A DNA stretch of 64,000 bases from Aminobacter ciceronei. GTDB lineage: Bacteria; Pseudomonadota; Alphaproteobacteria; Rhizobiales; Rhizobiaceae. This document shows positions 54,190 to 63,947 of this stretch, in pieces. Every line of letters starts with the position of its first letter. Position 1 is the first letter of the stretch. A program made the translations under genes and the position numbers. Below the pieces are notes generated by a model. That model was not told where the DNA came from and made no database searches. It worked only from the letters and a program-made list of their open reading frames with translations. The stretch covers positions 90,922 to 154,921 of the forward strand of contig NZ_JACJHY010000017.1 of NCBI RefSeq assembly GCF_014138625.1. The letters are read 5' to 3'.

Positions 54190-54348
54190 ATTCCGTGAAC
54201 GGGGCGGCTTGTGCCACATGATTCCCGGGAGCGCAAGTTATCAATTGCCCGAAATCGTGTATCATTTTCCAAAGGCCCGCTTACGCCACAATACTGGCCA
54301 TTTCGGTTGCCAAGCCGCTATGAACGATCGGCAAGCGGGGACCACCAC

Positions 54349-54537
54349 ATGTCGTCGACCAAGAAAACGCCCTCAAGCGGTGCCGAACAGCGTCAGGCGC
54401 GGCTCGCGGCCGAGCTGCGCGCCAACCTGATGAAACGCAAGGCGCAGGCGCGCTCGCGCCGCACAGGCGAGGCCGACACCAGGCCGGAAGGCCTGGCGGC
54501 AGCGGAGGGGGAGACGGAGAAACCTGAGAAAGCCTGA
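54349..54537 (+). CDS. Small basic hypothetical protein
   Basis: A 62-aa protein, very basic in its first half (KKTPSSGAEQRQARLAAELR, KRKAQARSRR) and acidic at the C-terminus (EGETEKPEKA). No membrane segment. It sits upstream of murA with a 131-base gap and may be conserved in relatives. The ATG at 54349 is the first in this frame with the expected composition. Possibly nucleic-acid or ribosome-associated, but function is unknown. Confidence 0.55.
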   Translation: MSSTKKTPSSGAEQRQARLAAELRANLMKRKAQARSRRTGEADTRPEGLAAAEGETEKPEKA

Positions 54538-54668
54538 CCGGCGACGGCAGGCGCTTGGCGCCAAAGACCGCAAAATGCGCCTTTCTTGAACCGGAAAGCG
54601 CGATGGTCTAGACGGGCGGCAAGAAAATTTCTCGCCAGAACCGGGGTTGCCCGGAGAAACGACGGCCA

Positions 54669-55961
54669 ATGGATCGCATCAGAATTGTCGGCGGCAACGA
54701 GCTGACCGGAACCATCCCGATCTCGGGCGCGAAGAACGCAGCCCTTCCCCTGATGATCGCCTCGCTGCTCACCGACGATACGCTGACGCTCGAAAACGTG
54801 CCGCACCTGGCCGACGTCGAGCAGTTGATCCGCATCCTCGGCAATCACGGCGTCGACTATTCCGTCTCGGGCCGCCGCGAGCGCCAGGGCGAAGGTTATT
54901 CGCGCACCATCTCGTTTACCGCGCGCAACATCGTCGACACGACAGCACCCTACGAGCTCGTTTCCAAGATGCGCGCCAGCTTCTGGGTCATCGGCCCGCT
55001 GCTCGCCCGCATGGGTGAAGCCAAGGTGTCGCTGCCGGGCGGCTGCGCCATCGGCACGCGACCTGTCGACCTGTTCATCGACGGCCTGCAGGCGCTGGGC
55101 GCCGACATCGACGTCGAGAACGGCTATGCCGTGGCCAAGGCCAGGAACAAGCGCCTCACCGGCAACCGCTATGTGTTCCCGAAGATTTCCGTCGGCGCCA
55201 CCCACGTGCTGATGATGGCGGCAACGCTTGCCCGCGGCGAGACGGTGCTCGAAAACGCCGCCCGCGAGCCCGAGGTCGTCAACCTCGCCGAATGCCTCAA
55301 CGCCATGGGCGCCAGGATCACCGGCCAGGGCACCTCGACCATCACCATCGAAGGCGTCGATTCGCTGTCGGGTGCACGTCACCGCGTCATCCCCGACCGC
55401 ATCGAGACCGGTACCTATGCCATGGCGGTCGCCATGACCGGCGGCGACGTGCTGCTCGAAGGCGCGCGCGCCGACCTGCTGCAGGGCGCGCTCGACGTGT
55501 TGTCGCGCACCGGCGCCGAGATCATCCCGACCAATTCCGGCATCCGCGTCCTGCGCAACGGCGCGGGCATCACCCCGGTCGATGTCGTCACCGAGCCCTT
55601 CCCCGGCTTCCCGACCGATCTGCAGGCGCAGTTCATGGGCCTGATGACCATGTCGAAGGGCAAGTCGAAGATCACCGAGACGATCTTCGAAAACCGCTTC
55701 ATGCATGTGCAGGAACTTGCCCGCCTCGGCGCCCACATCACGCTGTCTGGCCAGACGGCGATCGTCGAGGGCGTCTCCAAGCTCAAGGGCGCGCCCGTCA
55801 TGGCGACCGACCTGCGCGCTTCGGTGTCGCTGGTCATCGCCGGCCTCGCCGCCGAAGGTGAGACCGTGGTCAACCGCGTCTACCATCTCGACCGCGGCTT
55901 TGAGCGCCTGGAAGAAAAACTGTCGCGTTGCGGCGCGGTGATCGAGCGCATCAGCGGATGA
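54669..55961 (+). CDS. murA: UDP-N-acetylglucosamine 1-carboxyvinyltransferase
   Basis: A 430-aa enzyme that transfers enolpyruvate from PEP to UDP-GlcNAc, the first committed step of peptidoglycan synthesis. Lys22 and Asn23 are in the GAKNAALP motif, and the catalytic Cys126 lies in [15 protein letters not shown], so the enzyme should be fosfomycin-sensitive. RxTGTSTI-type and [15 protein letters not shown] stretches are normal. Length typical. Cytoplasmic. Monocistronic here, followed by a repeat hairpin. Confidence 0.97.
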   Translation: MDRIRIVGGNELTGTIPISGAKNAALPLMIASLLTDDTLTLENVPHLADVEQLIRILGNHGVDYSVSGRRERQGEGYSRTISFTARNIVDTTAPYELVSKMRASFWVIGPLLARMGEAKVSLPGGCAIGTRPVDLFIDGLQALGADIDVENGYAVAKARNKRLTGNRYVFPKISVGATHVLMMAATLARGETVLENAAREPEVVNLAECLNAMGARITGQGTSTITIEGVDSLSGARHRVIPDRIETGTYAMAVAMTGGDVLLEGARADLLQGALDVLSRTGAEIIPTNSGIRVLRNGAGITPVDVVTEPFPGFPTDLQAQFMGLMTMSKGKSKITETIFENRFMHVQELARLGAHITLSGQTAIVEGVSKLKGAPVMATDLRASVSLVIAGLAAEGETVVNRVYHLDRGFERLEEKLSRCGAVIERISG

Positions 55962-55972
55962 GTTAGGGGAAT

Positions 55973-56031
55973 AGGGCAATAGGGGAGCAAGGCAGTGTTG
56001 CGTGCCCTACTGCCCCACTCCCTTACTGCCT
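55973..56031. repeat. Intergenic hairpin of GGAATAG-type repeats
   Basis: After murA, arms at 55973-55995 and 56010-56031 form a long imperfect hairpin built from short purine-rich direct repeats (AGGGGAATAGGGCAATAGGG). The same style of element lies at 3211-3250. There is no T-tract, so termination is doubtful. Confidence 0.55.
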
Positions 56032-56100
56032 TCCCTTTAGCATCAAGACCGCCTAACAAAGCCGGAAGCATTACCGTTCCGCACAGGCAGCCGACCGAAC

Positions 56101-56535
56101 ATGAACCTGCTCAAACTAGTCGCCCTCGACGAAGAAGACCTGGAGATCGTTTCGGCGCATGTGCAGGATGCGGTGATCAGGGTCGGCGACATCGCCTTCG
56201 ATGCGCCGGCGAAGCGCTTTGCGCTGGCGATGAACCGCTTCGCCTGGGAAACCAGGAAAGGTTTCTTCCGACCTAGATATGAGCGGCGCAGGTCGATCCT
56301 GCATTTCGACCGCGTGCTGTCGGCGCAACTGCACGGCATTTCGCGCGCCAAGACCGAAGACGTGCTGGAGCTTCTGGCGATCGGCTTCGCGCAGGAGGAA
56401 GGTCCGACCGGCACGATCGAGTTTCTGTTTTCCGGCGAAGCCGCCATCCGCCTCGATGTCGAAGTCATCGAGGCCCGGCTGACCGACACGGGTGCGGCCT
56501 GGCAGGCCTCTTCCCGCCCCATCCACAATACCTGA
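56101..56535 (+). CDS. DUF2948 family protein
   Basis: A 144-aa protein beginning NLLKLVALDEEDLEIVSAHV, the typical DUF2948 start. It also has VQDAVIRVGDIAFDAPAKRF and ALAMNRFAWE, with a final IEFLFSGEAAIRLDVE. The family is widespread in alphaproteobacteria directly before hisD, as here (13-base gap to the hisD ATG). No enzymatic motif. Function unknown; conserved pairing suggests a link to histidine synthesis or to neighbouring genes. Confidence 0.88.
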   Translation: MNLLKLVALDEEDLEIVSAHVQDAVIRVGDIAFDAPAKRFALAMNRFAWETRKGFFRPRYERRRSILHFDRVLSAQLHGISRAKTEDVLELLAIGFAQEEGPTGTIEFLFSGEAAIRLDVEVIEARLTDTGAAWQASSRPIHNT

Positions 56536-56548
56536 GCATTTCCAGACA

Positions 56549-57841
56549 ATGGCCATCACGCTTCGCCAATCAGACGCAGACTTCGAGAAGCGCTTCGCCG
56601 CCTTCCTGACCACGAAGCGCGAGATTTCGCCCGACGTCGATGCGACGGTGCGCGCCATCATCGACGACGTGCGCAGCCGCGGCGATGCGGCACTGATCGA
56701 CTACAGCAGGAAATTCGACCGCGCCGACCTCGGCACGCTCGGCATCGCGGTGAGCCGCGCCGACATCGACCAGGCCTACAAGGATGCCGATCCGGCGACT
56801 GTCGAGGCGCTGCGCTTTGCCCGCGACCGCATCCATTCGCACCATGCCCGGCAGATGCCCAGGGACGACCGCTATGTCGATCCGATCGGCGTCGAGCTCG
56901 GCTCGCGCTGGACCGCAGTCGAGGCGGTCGGGCTCTATGTTCCAGGCGGCACGGCGAGCTATCCCAGCTCGGTGCTGATGAATGCCGTGCCGGCCAAGGT
57001 TGCCGGCGTCGAGCGCATCGTCATCGTGGTGCCGGCATCAGGCGGCGTCATCAATCCGCTGGTGCTGGTCGCAGCCGACATCGCCGGCGTGTCGGAAATC
57101 TACCGCGTCGGCGGCGCCCAGGCAGTCGCCGCCCTTGCCTATGGCACCGAGACCATCCGTCCCGTCGCCAAGATCGTCGGCCCCGGAAACGCCTATGTCG
57201 CGGCTGCCAAGCGCCAGGTGTTCGGCACCGTCGGCATCGACATGATCGCCGGCCCTTCGGAAGTGTTGATCGTCGCCGACAGCGACAACGACCCCGACTG
57301 GCTTGCCGCCGACCTGCTGGCCCAGGCGGAGCATGACGTCTCCGCGCAGTCGATCCTGATCACCAATGACGCCGCCTTCGGCAAGTCGGTGGAAGCAGCG
57401 GTCGAACGCCAGATCAAGCTCCTGCCGCGCGCAGAGACCGCCGCCGCAAGCTGGCGCGACTTTGGCGCGGTCATCGTCGTCGACGACTTCGACGTGGCCA
57501 TTCCGCTCATCGACCGCATCGCCGCCGAGCATCTCGAACTCGCCGTCGCCGATGCCGAGACGCTGCTCGGCCGCATCCGCAATGCCGGTGCGATCTTCGT
57601 CGGCAAGCACACGCCCGAAGTCATCGGCGACTATGTCGGCGGCTCCAACCACGTGCTGCCGACGGCACGCTCGGCGCGTTTCTCCTCTGGCCTGACGGTG
57701 CTCGACTTCGTCAAGCGCAGCTCGATCCTGAAGCTTGGCCCCGACCAGTTGCGCGAGCTTGCTCCCGCGGCGATCGCGCTGGCCAAGGCCGAGGGTCTCG
57801 ATGCGCATGCGCGCTCCGTCGCCATCAGATTGAACATGTAG
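56549..57841 (+). CDS. hisD: Histidinol dehydrogenase
   Basis: A 430-aa enzyme catalysing the last two steps of histidine synthesis, oxidising histidinol to histidine with two NAD. Recognisable motifs are GLYVPGGTASYPSSVLMNAV, KIVGPGNAYVAAAKRQVFG and ILADLLAQAEHD (here DLLAQAEHD), with catalytic His residues in the AEHDVSAQS and AEHLELAV segments. The start at 56549 removes a non-family extension. It lies in a unit with DUF2948 (upstream) and UPF0262 (downstream, 6 bases). Confidence 0.96.
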   Translation: MAITLRQSDADFEKRFAAFLTTKREISPDVDATVRAIIDDVRSRGDAALIDYSRKFDRADLGTLGIAVSRADIDQAYKDADPATVEALRFARDRIHSHHARQMPRDDRYVDPIGVELGSRWTAVEAVGLYVPGGTASYPSSVLMNAVPAKVAGVERIVIVVPASGGVINPLVLVAADIAGVSEIYRVGGAQAVAALAYGTETIRPVAKIVGPGNAYVAAAKRQVFGTVGIDMIAGPSEVLIVADSDNDPDWLAADLLAQAEHDVSAQSILITNDAAFGKSVEAAVERQIKLLPRAETAAASWRDFGAVIVVDDFDVAIPLIDRIAAEHLELAVADAETLLGRIRNAGAIFVGKHTPEVIGDYVGGSNHVLPTARSARFSSGLTVLDFVKRSSILKLGPDQLRELAPAAIALAKAEGLDAHARSVAIRLNM

Positions 57842-57847
57842 GCGGCG

Positions 57848-58333
57848 ATGTCCGACAAAGGCCACGCACGCTCCCGCCTGGTCGACGTCGAACTCGACGA
57901 ATCGATCGGCCGTTCGACGCCCGACGTCGAGCACGAACGCGCGGTCGCGATCTTCGACCTGATCGAGGAAAACAGCTTCCACCCGATCAACGACGATGGC
58001 CACGGCCCTTACCGGCTCAAGCTGTCACTTGTCGACGCGCGGCTGGTCTTCGCCATCTCGCGTGAACACGGCGAAGCGGTGGTCACCCACATCCTGTCGC
58101 TGACGCCGTTCCGCAGGATCGTGAAGGACTACTTCATGATCTGCGAAAGCTACTACGAGGCGATCCGTTCATCGACGCCGAGCCAGATCGAGGCGATCGA
58201 CATGGGCAGGCGCGGCCTGCACAATGAGGGTTCGCAAACCCTCCTCGACCGGCTCTCCGGCAAGATCGAGATCGATTTCGACACCGCGCGCCGCCTGTTC
58301 ACGCTGATCTGCGTATTGCACTGGCGCGGATGA
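57848..58333 (+). CDS. UPF0262 family protein
   Basis: A 161-aa protein matching UPF0262, with [20 protein letters not shown] near the start, [20 protein letters not shown] in the middle and [14 protein letters not shown] at the end. The family follows hisD in many rhizobia. No known motif; cytoplasmic. The stop overlaps the next ATG by 4 bases, so it is co-expressed with the phosphatase gene. Confidence 0.92.
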   Translation: MSDKGHARSRLVDVELDESIGRSTPDVEHERAVAIFDLIEENSFHPINDDGHGPYRLKLSLVDARLVFAISREHGEAVVTHILSLTPFRRIVKDYFMICESYYEAIRSSTPSQIEAIDMGRRGLHNEGSQTLLDRLSGKIEIDFDTARRLFTLICVLHWRG

Positions 58334-58794
58334 GGATGGCGGCAAACGGCAGCTCTCCACGCTCTATCCTGTTCATGTGCCGGATGAATTCGGTCCGCTC
58401 GCCAATGGCCGAGGCCATCGCCCGCCACCATCTGCCGGCATCGGTGTTCGTGACGTCGGCCGGCGTGCGCGCCGGCGATCGCGACCCGTTCGTCGATGCC
58501 GTGCTGGCCGAAGAAGGCATGAGGCTCGACGAGCATCAGCCACGCACCGTCGATGATCTCGAGGACGACTATTTCGACCTGATCGTCACACTCGCGCCCG
58601 AGGCGCATCACGCCGCGCTCGAATTCACCCGCTCGATGGCAGTCGACGTCGAATACTGGCCGACGCCCGATCCGACCGCCGTCACCGGCACGCGCGACCA
58701 GATCATGCACGCCTACCGCGACGTGCGCGAACGGCTGAAGCACAGAATGGCCAATCGATTTGCCGCCGAGGCCCAAGGAAACGACGCCGATTAA
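58330..58794 (+). CDS. Low-molecular-weight phosphatase-like protein
   Basis: A 154-aa protein of the LMW protein tyrosine phosphatase / arsenate reductase fold. The P-loop is [17 protein letters not shown], giving a C-x5-R signature near residue 17, and the general-acid region is PDPTAV after VEYWP. It might dephosphorylate proteins or reduce arsenate; the loop resembles LMW-PTP more than ArsC. Translationally coupled to UPF0262. Confidence 0.85.
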   Translation: MRMAANGSSPRSILFMCRMNSVRSPMAEAIARHHLPASVFVTSAGVRAGDRDPFVDAVLAEEGMRLDEHQPRTVDDLEDDYFDLIVTLAPEAHHAALEFTRSMAVDVEYWPTPDPTAVTGTRDQIMHAYRDVRERLKHRMANRFAAEAQGNDAD

Positions 58795-58881
58795 GCGTGT
58801 TCACAAAGCGTGGATTATCATATAGGTTCCGCCCAAATTCCGGCCGGGTCGCCGGAAAGTCATCCAAACCAAAGGTACCGA

Positions 58882-59100
58882 ATGCCGAAGGAAGAAGTCC
58901 TCGAGTTCCCGGGCGTTGTTACGGAATTGTTGCCGAATGCGATGTTCCGGGTCAAGCTCGAAAACGAACACGAAATCATCGCCCACACCGCTGGCCGCAT
59001 GCGCAAGAACCGCATCCGCGTCCTCACCGGCGACAAGGTCCTCGTCGAAATGACGCCTTACGACCTGACCAAGGGCCGTATCACCTACCGCTTCAAGTAA
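58882..59100 (+). CDS. infA: Translation initiation factor IF-1
   Basis: A 72-aa single S1/OB-fold protein. It has [20 protein letters not shown] and [20 protein letters not shown], then [19 protein letters not shown], the invariant IF-1 sequence. It binds the A site of the 30S subunit during initiation. The ATG at 58882 gives the standard length. Confidence 0.98.
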
Positions 59101-59149
59101 GCCGCCTGCTTCAAGCACGCCGGCCGGTCTCAGCCTACAGGATCAACGA

Positions 59150-59779
59150 TTGAGCGATCTGCAAAAGCTTGTGCTTGCCTCGGGTTCGCCCCGCCGTGTC
59201 GAGCTGTTGCAGCAGGCCGGCATCGAGCCTGATCGCCTGTTCCCGGCGGATGTCGACGAACGCCCGATGCGCGCCGAACACCCGCGCTCGCTGGCCAAGC
59301 GCCTGTCGGTGACCAAGGCGCAGAAGGCGCATGACGTGCTTTCCAAGGAAGTGGAACCCGCTTCCGGCTTCATTCTTGCCGCTGACACGGTCGTTGCCGT
59401 GGGACGGCGCATCCTGCCCAAGGCCGAGAGCTCTGACGAGGCGCTGCATTGCCTGCAACTGCTGTCGGGCCGCTCGCACCGGGTCTATACCGGCCTCGCG
59501 CTGGTGACGCCTGCGGGCAAGCTGCGCCAGCGGCTGGTCGAGACGCGCGTGCGCTTCAAGCGCCTGTCGAAGCAGGACATGGAAAACTACCTCGCCTCGG
59601 GCGAATGGCGCGGCAAGGCCGGCGGCTATGGCATCCAGGGCCTCGCCGGCACCTTCGTCGTCAAGCTCGTCGGCTCCTATACCAATGTGGTGGGCCTGCC
59701 GCTCTACGAGACCACGTCGCTGCTGTCGGGCGAAGGCTATCAGGTCCAGCTCAACTGGCAGGCCGGCGCGCGCGTATGA
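59150..59779 (+). CDS. maf: Maf-like nucleotide pyrophosphatase
   Basis: A 209-aa Maf/HAM1-fold protein, a nucleoside triphosphate pyrophosphatase that removes modified nucleotides. It has [17 protein letters not shown] near the start, [18 protein letters not shown] (catalytic Asp) and [20 protein letters not shown] with NVVGLPLYE. The start appears to be a TTG at 59150, since no ATG precedes the conserved region. The stop overlaps the yacG start by 4 bases. Confidence 0.93.
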   Translation: MSDLQKLVLASGSPRRVELLQQAGIEPDRLFPADVDERPMRAEHPRSLAKRLSVTKAQKAHDVLSKEVEPASGFILAADTVVAVGRRILPKAESSDEALHCLQLLSGRSHRVYTGLALVTPAGKLRQRLVETRVRFKRLSKQDMENYLASGEWRGKAGGYGIQGLAGTFVVKLVGSYTNVVGLPLYETTSLLSGEGYQVQLNWQAGARV

Positions 59780-59985
59780 CCGACAAGCCAGCCGCCGTCG
59801 TCACGCCGCTGCGTGCCAAGATCTCCTGCCCGGAATGCAGCAAGCCATCGGCGCGCGAGACCTATCCGTTCTGCTCGCCACGCTGCAAGGCGGTCGATCT
59901 CAACCGCTGGCTCTCGGGCAGCTACGCCATTCCGGTCCGCGACGACGAAGACGAGGATTCGGACGGAAACAGCGAAGCCGGCTGA
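59776..59985 (+). CDS. yacG: DNA gyrase inhibitor YacG-like zinc protein
   Basis: A 69-aa zinc-binding protein with a C-x2-C motif (SCPECSK) and a C-x3-C motif ([19 protein letters not shown]), the YacG arrangement in which the zinc knuckle and following helix contact GyrB. The C-terminus is acidic ([14 protein letters not shown]). Translationally coupled to maf, as in many alphaproteobacteria. Confidence 0.93.
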   Translation: MTDKPAAVVTPLRAKISCPECSKPSARETYPFCSPRCKAVDLNRWLSGSYAIPVRDDEDEDSDGNSEAG

Positions 59986-60055
59986 TAACGCCGAGCGGCA
60001 TTTGCAGCTTACGCAACGGCCTGTGATTTCTTCCAGAAAAACATCTCGCAGGCGC

Positions 60056-60083
60056 TGGACAGCGGCAAATCTCGTGTTATAAC
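60056..60083 (+). promoter_or_regulatory. Promoter of tRNA-Phe
   Basis: TGGACA (60056-60061) and TATAAC (60078-60083) with a 16-base spacer lie about 70 bases upstream of tRNA-Phe. No other gene is between. Confidence 0.5.
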
Positions 60084-60155
60084 CCACCCGCTTTCAGGGT
60101 GCAGCGCACCACTCAAGGCATCCGGATCAAGGCTCTCGCCCGATCTTGGAACTAG

Positions 60156-60231
60156 GCCCAGATAGCTCAGTTGGTAGAGCAGCGGATTGAAAATCCGCGT
60201 GTCCGTGGTTCGAATCCGCGTCTGGGCACCA
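60156..60231 (+). tRNA. tRNA-Phe (anticodon GAA)
   Basis: 76 bases with a standard cloverleaf: acceptor GCCCAGA/TCTGGGC, anticodon stem CGGAT/ATCCG with loop TGAAA, and T arm with TTCGAATC. Discriminator A and an encoded CCA (60229-60231). It marks the left edge of the second island; its 3' end is the likely attachment site of the adjacent integrase. Confidence 0.97.
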
Positions 60232-60317
60232 CCACCTCTCTAAGGTGTTGACTTAGCTGAAAAATCAGTAAAATTAAGTACTTAAGGCTACCCGAGTGAT
60301 GCACACGGGTGACGCAC

Positions 60318-62030
60318 ATGGTGCTTGCAATGAGCCGTCCTTTTAAACACCCAAAGACCGGCGTGTACTGGCTTCGAAAGCGGTTACCGGCCGACATTGC
60401 GGAATCAACCGGCCGCAGCATCATCACCAAGACACTCGGCACGAAAGACCCCGAAGAGGCCAAGCGAAAGCACGCAACGGCCCTTGCCGAGCTTGAGTTC
60501 GAATGGACGCAAATTCGTCTACGGGGCCGACCAAACGATCCAGACGCCGTCGCAAATGCCGATATTGAGGATGCGACGCGAGTCATCACCGACCGTGAAG
60601 CGCACTTTCTTGCCAAGCCCATCCATGACAAATGGCTTGCAGATTTCCACGAAAACCCGAGCGAGCAGCTCTACTGGCATACCAACCTGTATGATGGCAT
60701 GTGGACGAAGTACCCGCTGCCGCAAATCGAGCCTGTGCCGGGCGTGGAAGGCATTGCAGACGCGGTGCCGGGCACTATTCCAATAGAGAACATCCTTTGG
60801 AAGGCGATGAGAACGCGCTGCGTCGAGACCGCTCAGATGATCTTGCGCGAAAATGGCTTCATGGATGATGAGTGGAGCATCCACAAAACGTCGCGTGCGG
60901 TCGCAGCCGCTCTGCAGAAGGCAAGCTTGGCATTGCAGCGCCTAGAACGCGGCGATTTCGAGCAAGAAGATGATCCTGCTGGCCTCAATCCCCGCCCACC
61001 AAAGAGCTGCACTGATCCGGCCGATGCAAAGCCACGGTCTTCTGGCGCGGCAGGAACGGCGACTACATTGACAGGCTTGGTTGAGAGCTGGTGGCAGGAG
61101 AGCAGGGCTGCAGGACGAAAGCCCAGTACCTACGAGAGCTACAGAAACACCATTGTCTATCTTGTCCGGTTCCTCAAACACGACGACGCATCAAAGGTGA
61201 CGATGAAGGACGTAGTAGCCTTCAAGGATCACAGGCTTGCAACGCCCTCGCCGAAGACCGGCAAGCGGGTCTCTGCCAAGACCGTTAAGACAAGCACGCT
61301 TTCTGCCCTAAAAGTCGTCTTCGACTGGGGCGTGAAAAACGGACTTATTACCCACAACCCAGCTGCGAACGTTACCTTAAGAGTAGCAAAACAGGCACGC
61401 CTGAGGTCGAAGAGTTTTACAGACGTCGAGGCTAAGGCGATCCTGTTTGCTGCGTTGGCACATCAGCGAGGCCATGAGAACTCAAAGACCTTTGGTGCCA
61501 AACGCTGGATTCCGTGGCTGTGTGCATTTACAGGAGCCCGTGTGGGCGAACTTGCTCAGCTGCGAAAACAGGATATTTCCAAGCAGAACGACCTATGGGT
61601 AATTCGAATAACCCCTGAGGCCGGAACGGTCAAAACGAATGAAGCTCGCGAAATACCACTACATCAGCAGCTGATCGATCTAGGTTTCGCGACGTTTGTG
61701 CAGGAGACCGGTGATGGTCACCTTTTCCTGAATGTCGGCTCCTCCGAGAATCCTCGCGGAGCATTGCGGGGTCTGAAAAACCGGCTTGCCGAGTTCGGAC
61801 GCACCATCGTGGCAGACCCGAACGTGGCGCCCAATCATGGCTGGCGACATCGCTTTAAGACGGTTGGCATGGAAGCTGGCATCTCGCCCCGCATCCTTGA
61901 TGCGATTCAGGGACAAGCACCTCGGACAGTTGCCGACACCTACGGAGAGGTCACACTCAAGACAATGGCCGCAGAGATTGCAAAGCTGCCCTACTATTCG
62001 TTCGACAAACTCAGCCATTCACGGCAGTAG
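60318..62030 (+). CDS. Tyrosine-recombinase integrase of the tRNA-Phe island
   Basis: A protein of about 570 aa with a DUF6538-like N-terminus (SRPFKHPKTGVYWLRKRLPA) and a C-terminal recombinase domain: TGARVGELAQLRKQDISKQN, HGWRHRFKT and the nucleophilic Tyr in VADTYGEVT near residue 542. It is related in sequence and layout to the tRNA-Thr integrase. Its start may be 60318 or 60330; both give the same domain. It begins about 85 bases after tRNA-Phe. The other att site is not within the window. Confidence 0.92.
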   Translation: MVLAMSRPFKHPKTGVYWLRKRLPADIAESTGRSIITKTLGTKDPEEAKRKHATALAELEFEWTQIRLRGRPNDPDAVANADIEDATRVITDREAHFLAKPIHDKWLADFHENPSEQLYWHTNLYDGMWTKYPLPQIEPVPGVEGIADAVPGTIPIENILWKAMRTRCVETAQMILRENGFMDDEWSIHKTSRAVAAALQKASLALQRLERGDFEQEDDPAGLNPRPPKSCTDPADAKPRSSGAAGTATTLTGLVESWWQESRAAGRKPSTYESYRNTIVYLVRFLKHDDASKVTMKDVVAFKDHRLATPSPKTGKRVSAKTVKTSTLSALKVVFDWGVKNGLITHNPAANVTLRVAKQARLRSKSFTDVEAKAILFAALAHQRGHENSKTFGAKRWIPWLCAFTGARVGELAQLRKQDISKQNDLWVIRITPEAGTVKTNEAREIPLHQQLIDLGFATFVQETGDGHLFLNVGSSENPRGALRGLKNRLAEFGRTIVADPNVAPNHGWRHRFKTVGMEAGISPRILDAIQGQAPRTVADTYGEVTLKTMAAEIAKLPYYSFDKLSHSRQ

Positions 62031-62217
62031 CTTGCGCGGCCCATGCGCCTCCTGGCCGAGTGTGACCGTAGCTTTCGAGCGAAAAACCTTTGTCCGCATT
62101 CTCCGACGACCCATCGTCACTTAGCAGCGCCGCTGCGGAAGTGTTGTCGAGGAGATGGATTCTCGCTGCAGCTGTGATCAAATGTTCCTTGGCAACTTGG
62201 GCGATTCGGGGTCTCTG

Positions 62218-62715
62218 ATGGGCTACAGAAACAAGACTTACGTCATTTTCGACGGCGACAATGACATGTGGGCATACGCTTACATGAAGGGGTGGAAGAA
62301 AAACGAGAACATCGAGTTCGACTTCCATGACGCGCACGAGCTCAACACCATTACGAACCTTTCGGGCGAGGAAAACACAAAACGAAAACTTCGGGAGAGG
62401 CTGAGCACGGCAAAGCAAGCAGTCGTCCTGATCGGCGAATCAACAAAAAACCTCTACCGATTTGTGCGCTGGGAGATTGAGATGTGCCATAGCCTTGGCC
62501 TCCCGATTGTCGCGGTGAATCTCAACAAAAAACGTCGGTATGACCCTGATCTTTGCCCGCCGATTCTGCGCAATGCAGATGCTGTCCATGTTTCGTTTAA
62601 TGCGAAGATCATAAAGCATGCCCTCGACGATTTTTGTGGAAACTACGGGAAATTCAAAGGGGCATCCGACAATTGGTACTACAAATCTGGCGTCTATGAG
62701 GGCCTTGGCCTATGA
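62218..62715 (+). CDS. TIR-like domain protein (candidate defence signalling enzyme)
   Basis: A 165-aa protein resembling the ThsB/DUF1863 type of TIR domains. It has KTYVIFDGDNDMWAYAYMKG at residues 6-25, AKQAVVLIGEST near 65-76, and RFVRWEIEMCHSLGLPIVAV at 81-100, in which the Trp-Glu pair (Trp85, Glu86) matches the position of the catalytic Glu in TIR NADases. The ATG at 62218 removes a Cys-rich extension and has a purine-rich site (CGGGGTCTCTG). It overlaps the next gene by 4 bases. Probably makes a nucleotide signal from NAD during infection; that is inferred from family knowledge. Confidence 0.7.
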   Translation: MGYRNKTYVIFDGDNDMWAYAYMKGWKKNENIEFDFHDAHELNTITNLSGEENTKRKLRERLSTAKQAVVLIGESTKNLYRFVRWEIEMCHSLGLPIVAVNLNKKRRYDPDLCPPILRNADAVHVSFNAKIIKHALDDFCGNYGKFKGASDNWYYKSGVYEGLGL

Positions 62716-63596
62716 CACAGGATGAGTATCCTGCTCTCTACCAATCTGCAGATAGCTCGTCAGCTGATGCGCAGTGGACGTATCTGCTCCTCCTGCGCCT
62801 CCAGTACGGATTACTGTTCCTAGCAGCTTTTATTTCACTTTGGTTTGGCGGGACGCCAGACATATATATTTTCTACGTATTTGTAGTTGGGACCTCTACC
62901 GCTCTCCTAATCTACACTTCCGTCCAAAAGCCAGAGAAAGACTGGTATGCGTGTCGGGCGCTTGCTGAATCTATCAAGACTTCGACTTGGCGCTATATGA
63001 TGCGGGCTGAGCCATTTGAAGATAGCCCGAAGATTTCCACTGTAAAATCCAAGTTTTCTAGGTTTTTGAAGGAAATTCTGGACGCTAATAGCCACGTGAG
63101 AGATCCGATTTCGAAGAAACCGTCGACTGGTGATCAAATTACAAAGGCGATGAATGCCACCCGTGCTCTGTCGCTTGAAGACAGGATCAACCGATATCGT
63201 ACTGAGCGCATTGAGGAACAGCGTCGATGGTATGTATCGAAGGTCAAAACGAACCGTAGGCACTTTCGAGGCTGGGTAATATTCTGCGTCATTGTGCAAG
63301 GCGCAGCTATAGGTCTGGCGATGCTGCGAATTCGCTATGACCAGCAGTGGTCGCTATGGCCCACGGAACCATTGTTGGTGTTGGCATCCGCCGTTGTCGG
63401 CTGGATACAGATCAAAAAATTCAATGAGCTAGCATCGGCATACAGCCTAACTGCACACGAGATCGGCATCCTGCTCACTCGCATCGATCACGTCAAAACA
63501 GAAGAGGATTTCTCTTTGTTTGTGAATGACGCTGAGCGCGCATTCTCGCGCGAACACACACAGTGGGTCGCGCGGCAGACTGAAGAGAACCTCTGA
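62712..63596 (+). CDS. SLATT/DUF4231-like membrane protein (candidate effector)
   Basis: A 294-aa protein with two pairs of hydrophobic segments, at about residues 24-70 (LLLLRLQYGLLFLAAFISL and FVVGTSTALLIYT) and 185-235 (GWVIFCVIVQGAAIGLAML and LLVLASAVVGWIQ), separated by a charged helical region with DWYACRALAESIKTSTWRYM and RYRTERIEEQRRWY. This layout is that of the SLATT/DUF4231 group, predicted to form pores when a partner signals. It is translationally coupled to the TIR-like gene. I infer a pore-type effector, without direct evidence of activity. Confidence 0.62.
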   Translation: MTQDEYPALYQSADSSSADAQWTYLLLLRLQYGLLFLAAFISLWFGGTPDIYIFYVFVVGTSTALLIYTSVQKPEKDWYACRALAESIKTSTWRYMMRAEPFEDSPKISTVKSKFSRFLKEILDANSHVRDPISKKPSTGDQITKAMNATRALSLEDRINRYRTERIEEQRRWYVSKVKTNRRHFRGWVIFCVIVQGAAIGLAMLRIRYDQQWSLWPTEPLLVLASAVVGWIQIKKFNELASAYSLTAHEIGILLTRIDHVKTEEDFSLFVNDAERAFSREHTQWVARQTEENL

Positions 63597-63662
63597 CCCA
63601 TTGGTACTGTGGCACAAGCCTTGCCGAAAGGCGTGGGCTCGATCTGAAAAGCTGGAGACGTA

Positions 63663-63947
63663 ATGTACAACCTACTGGTCAGCGGTGGGGGTTGGGCTGA
63701 CGACCATGGCACATTCCCTGCATCGCGAGTATTCGAACACACCAATCGCGAGATTGCCGACAGGTTCAAGAACGGCGAAAACATCGATTTCCAATCGCTC
63801 CGCGCTCTTCCCACTTTGTTCTTGGAGGAGACTTTCGGGGATCGCCCTCAATTAGCTCGTGTTGGGACCATCCGAAGTGCGAGCGTGGTTGGGCGCGATG
63901 TCATACTAGGTGACCGACTCATAACTACGCAACCAGATGCGGATTGA
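63663..63947 (+). pseudogene. Truncated third gene of the defence-like operon
   Basis: The N-terminal 80 residues (YNLLVSGGGWADDHGTFPAS, FQSLRALPTLFLEE, RVGTIRSASVVGRDV) look like the start of a conserved protein. After about 63,904 the frame runs into IS sequence and stops by chance (DRLITTQPDAD). The intact protein is presumably much longer, so it is probably disrupted. It could be a third component of the TIR-SLATT unit, but the 66-base gap from the SLATT gene leaves that open. No family is assigned. Confidence 0.5.

Noticed and set aside
54393..55979. Long minus-strand ORF opposite murA
   Set aside because: Antisense shadow of murA; the sequence is dominated by Asp, His, Gly and Arg repeats with no domain.
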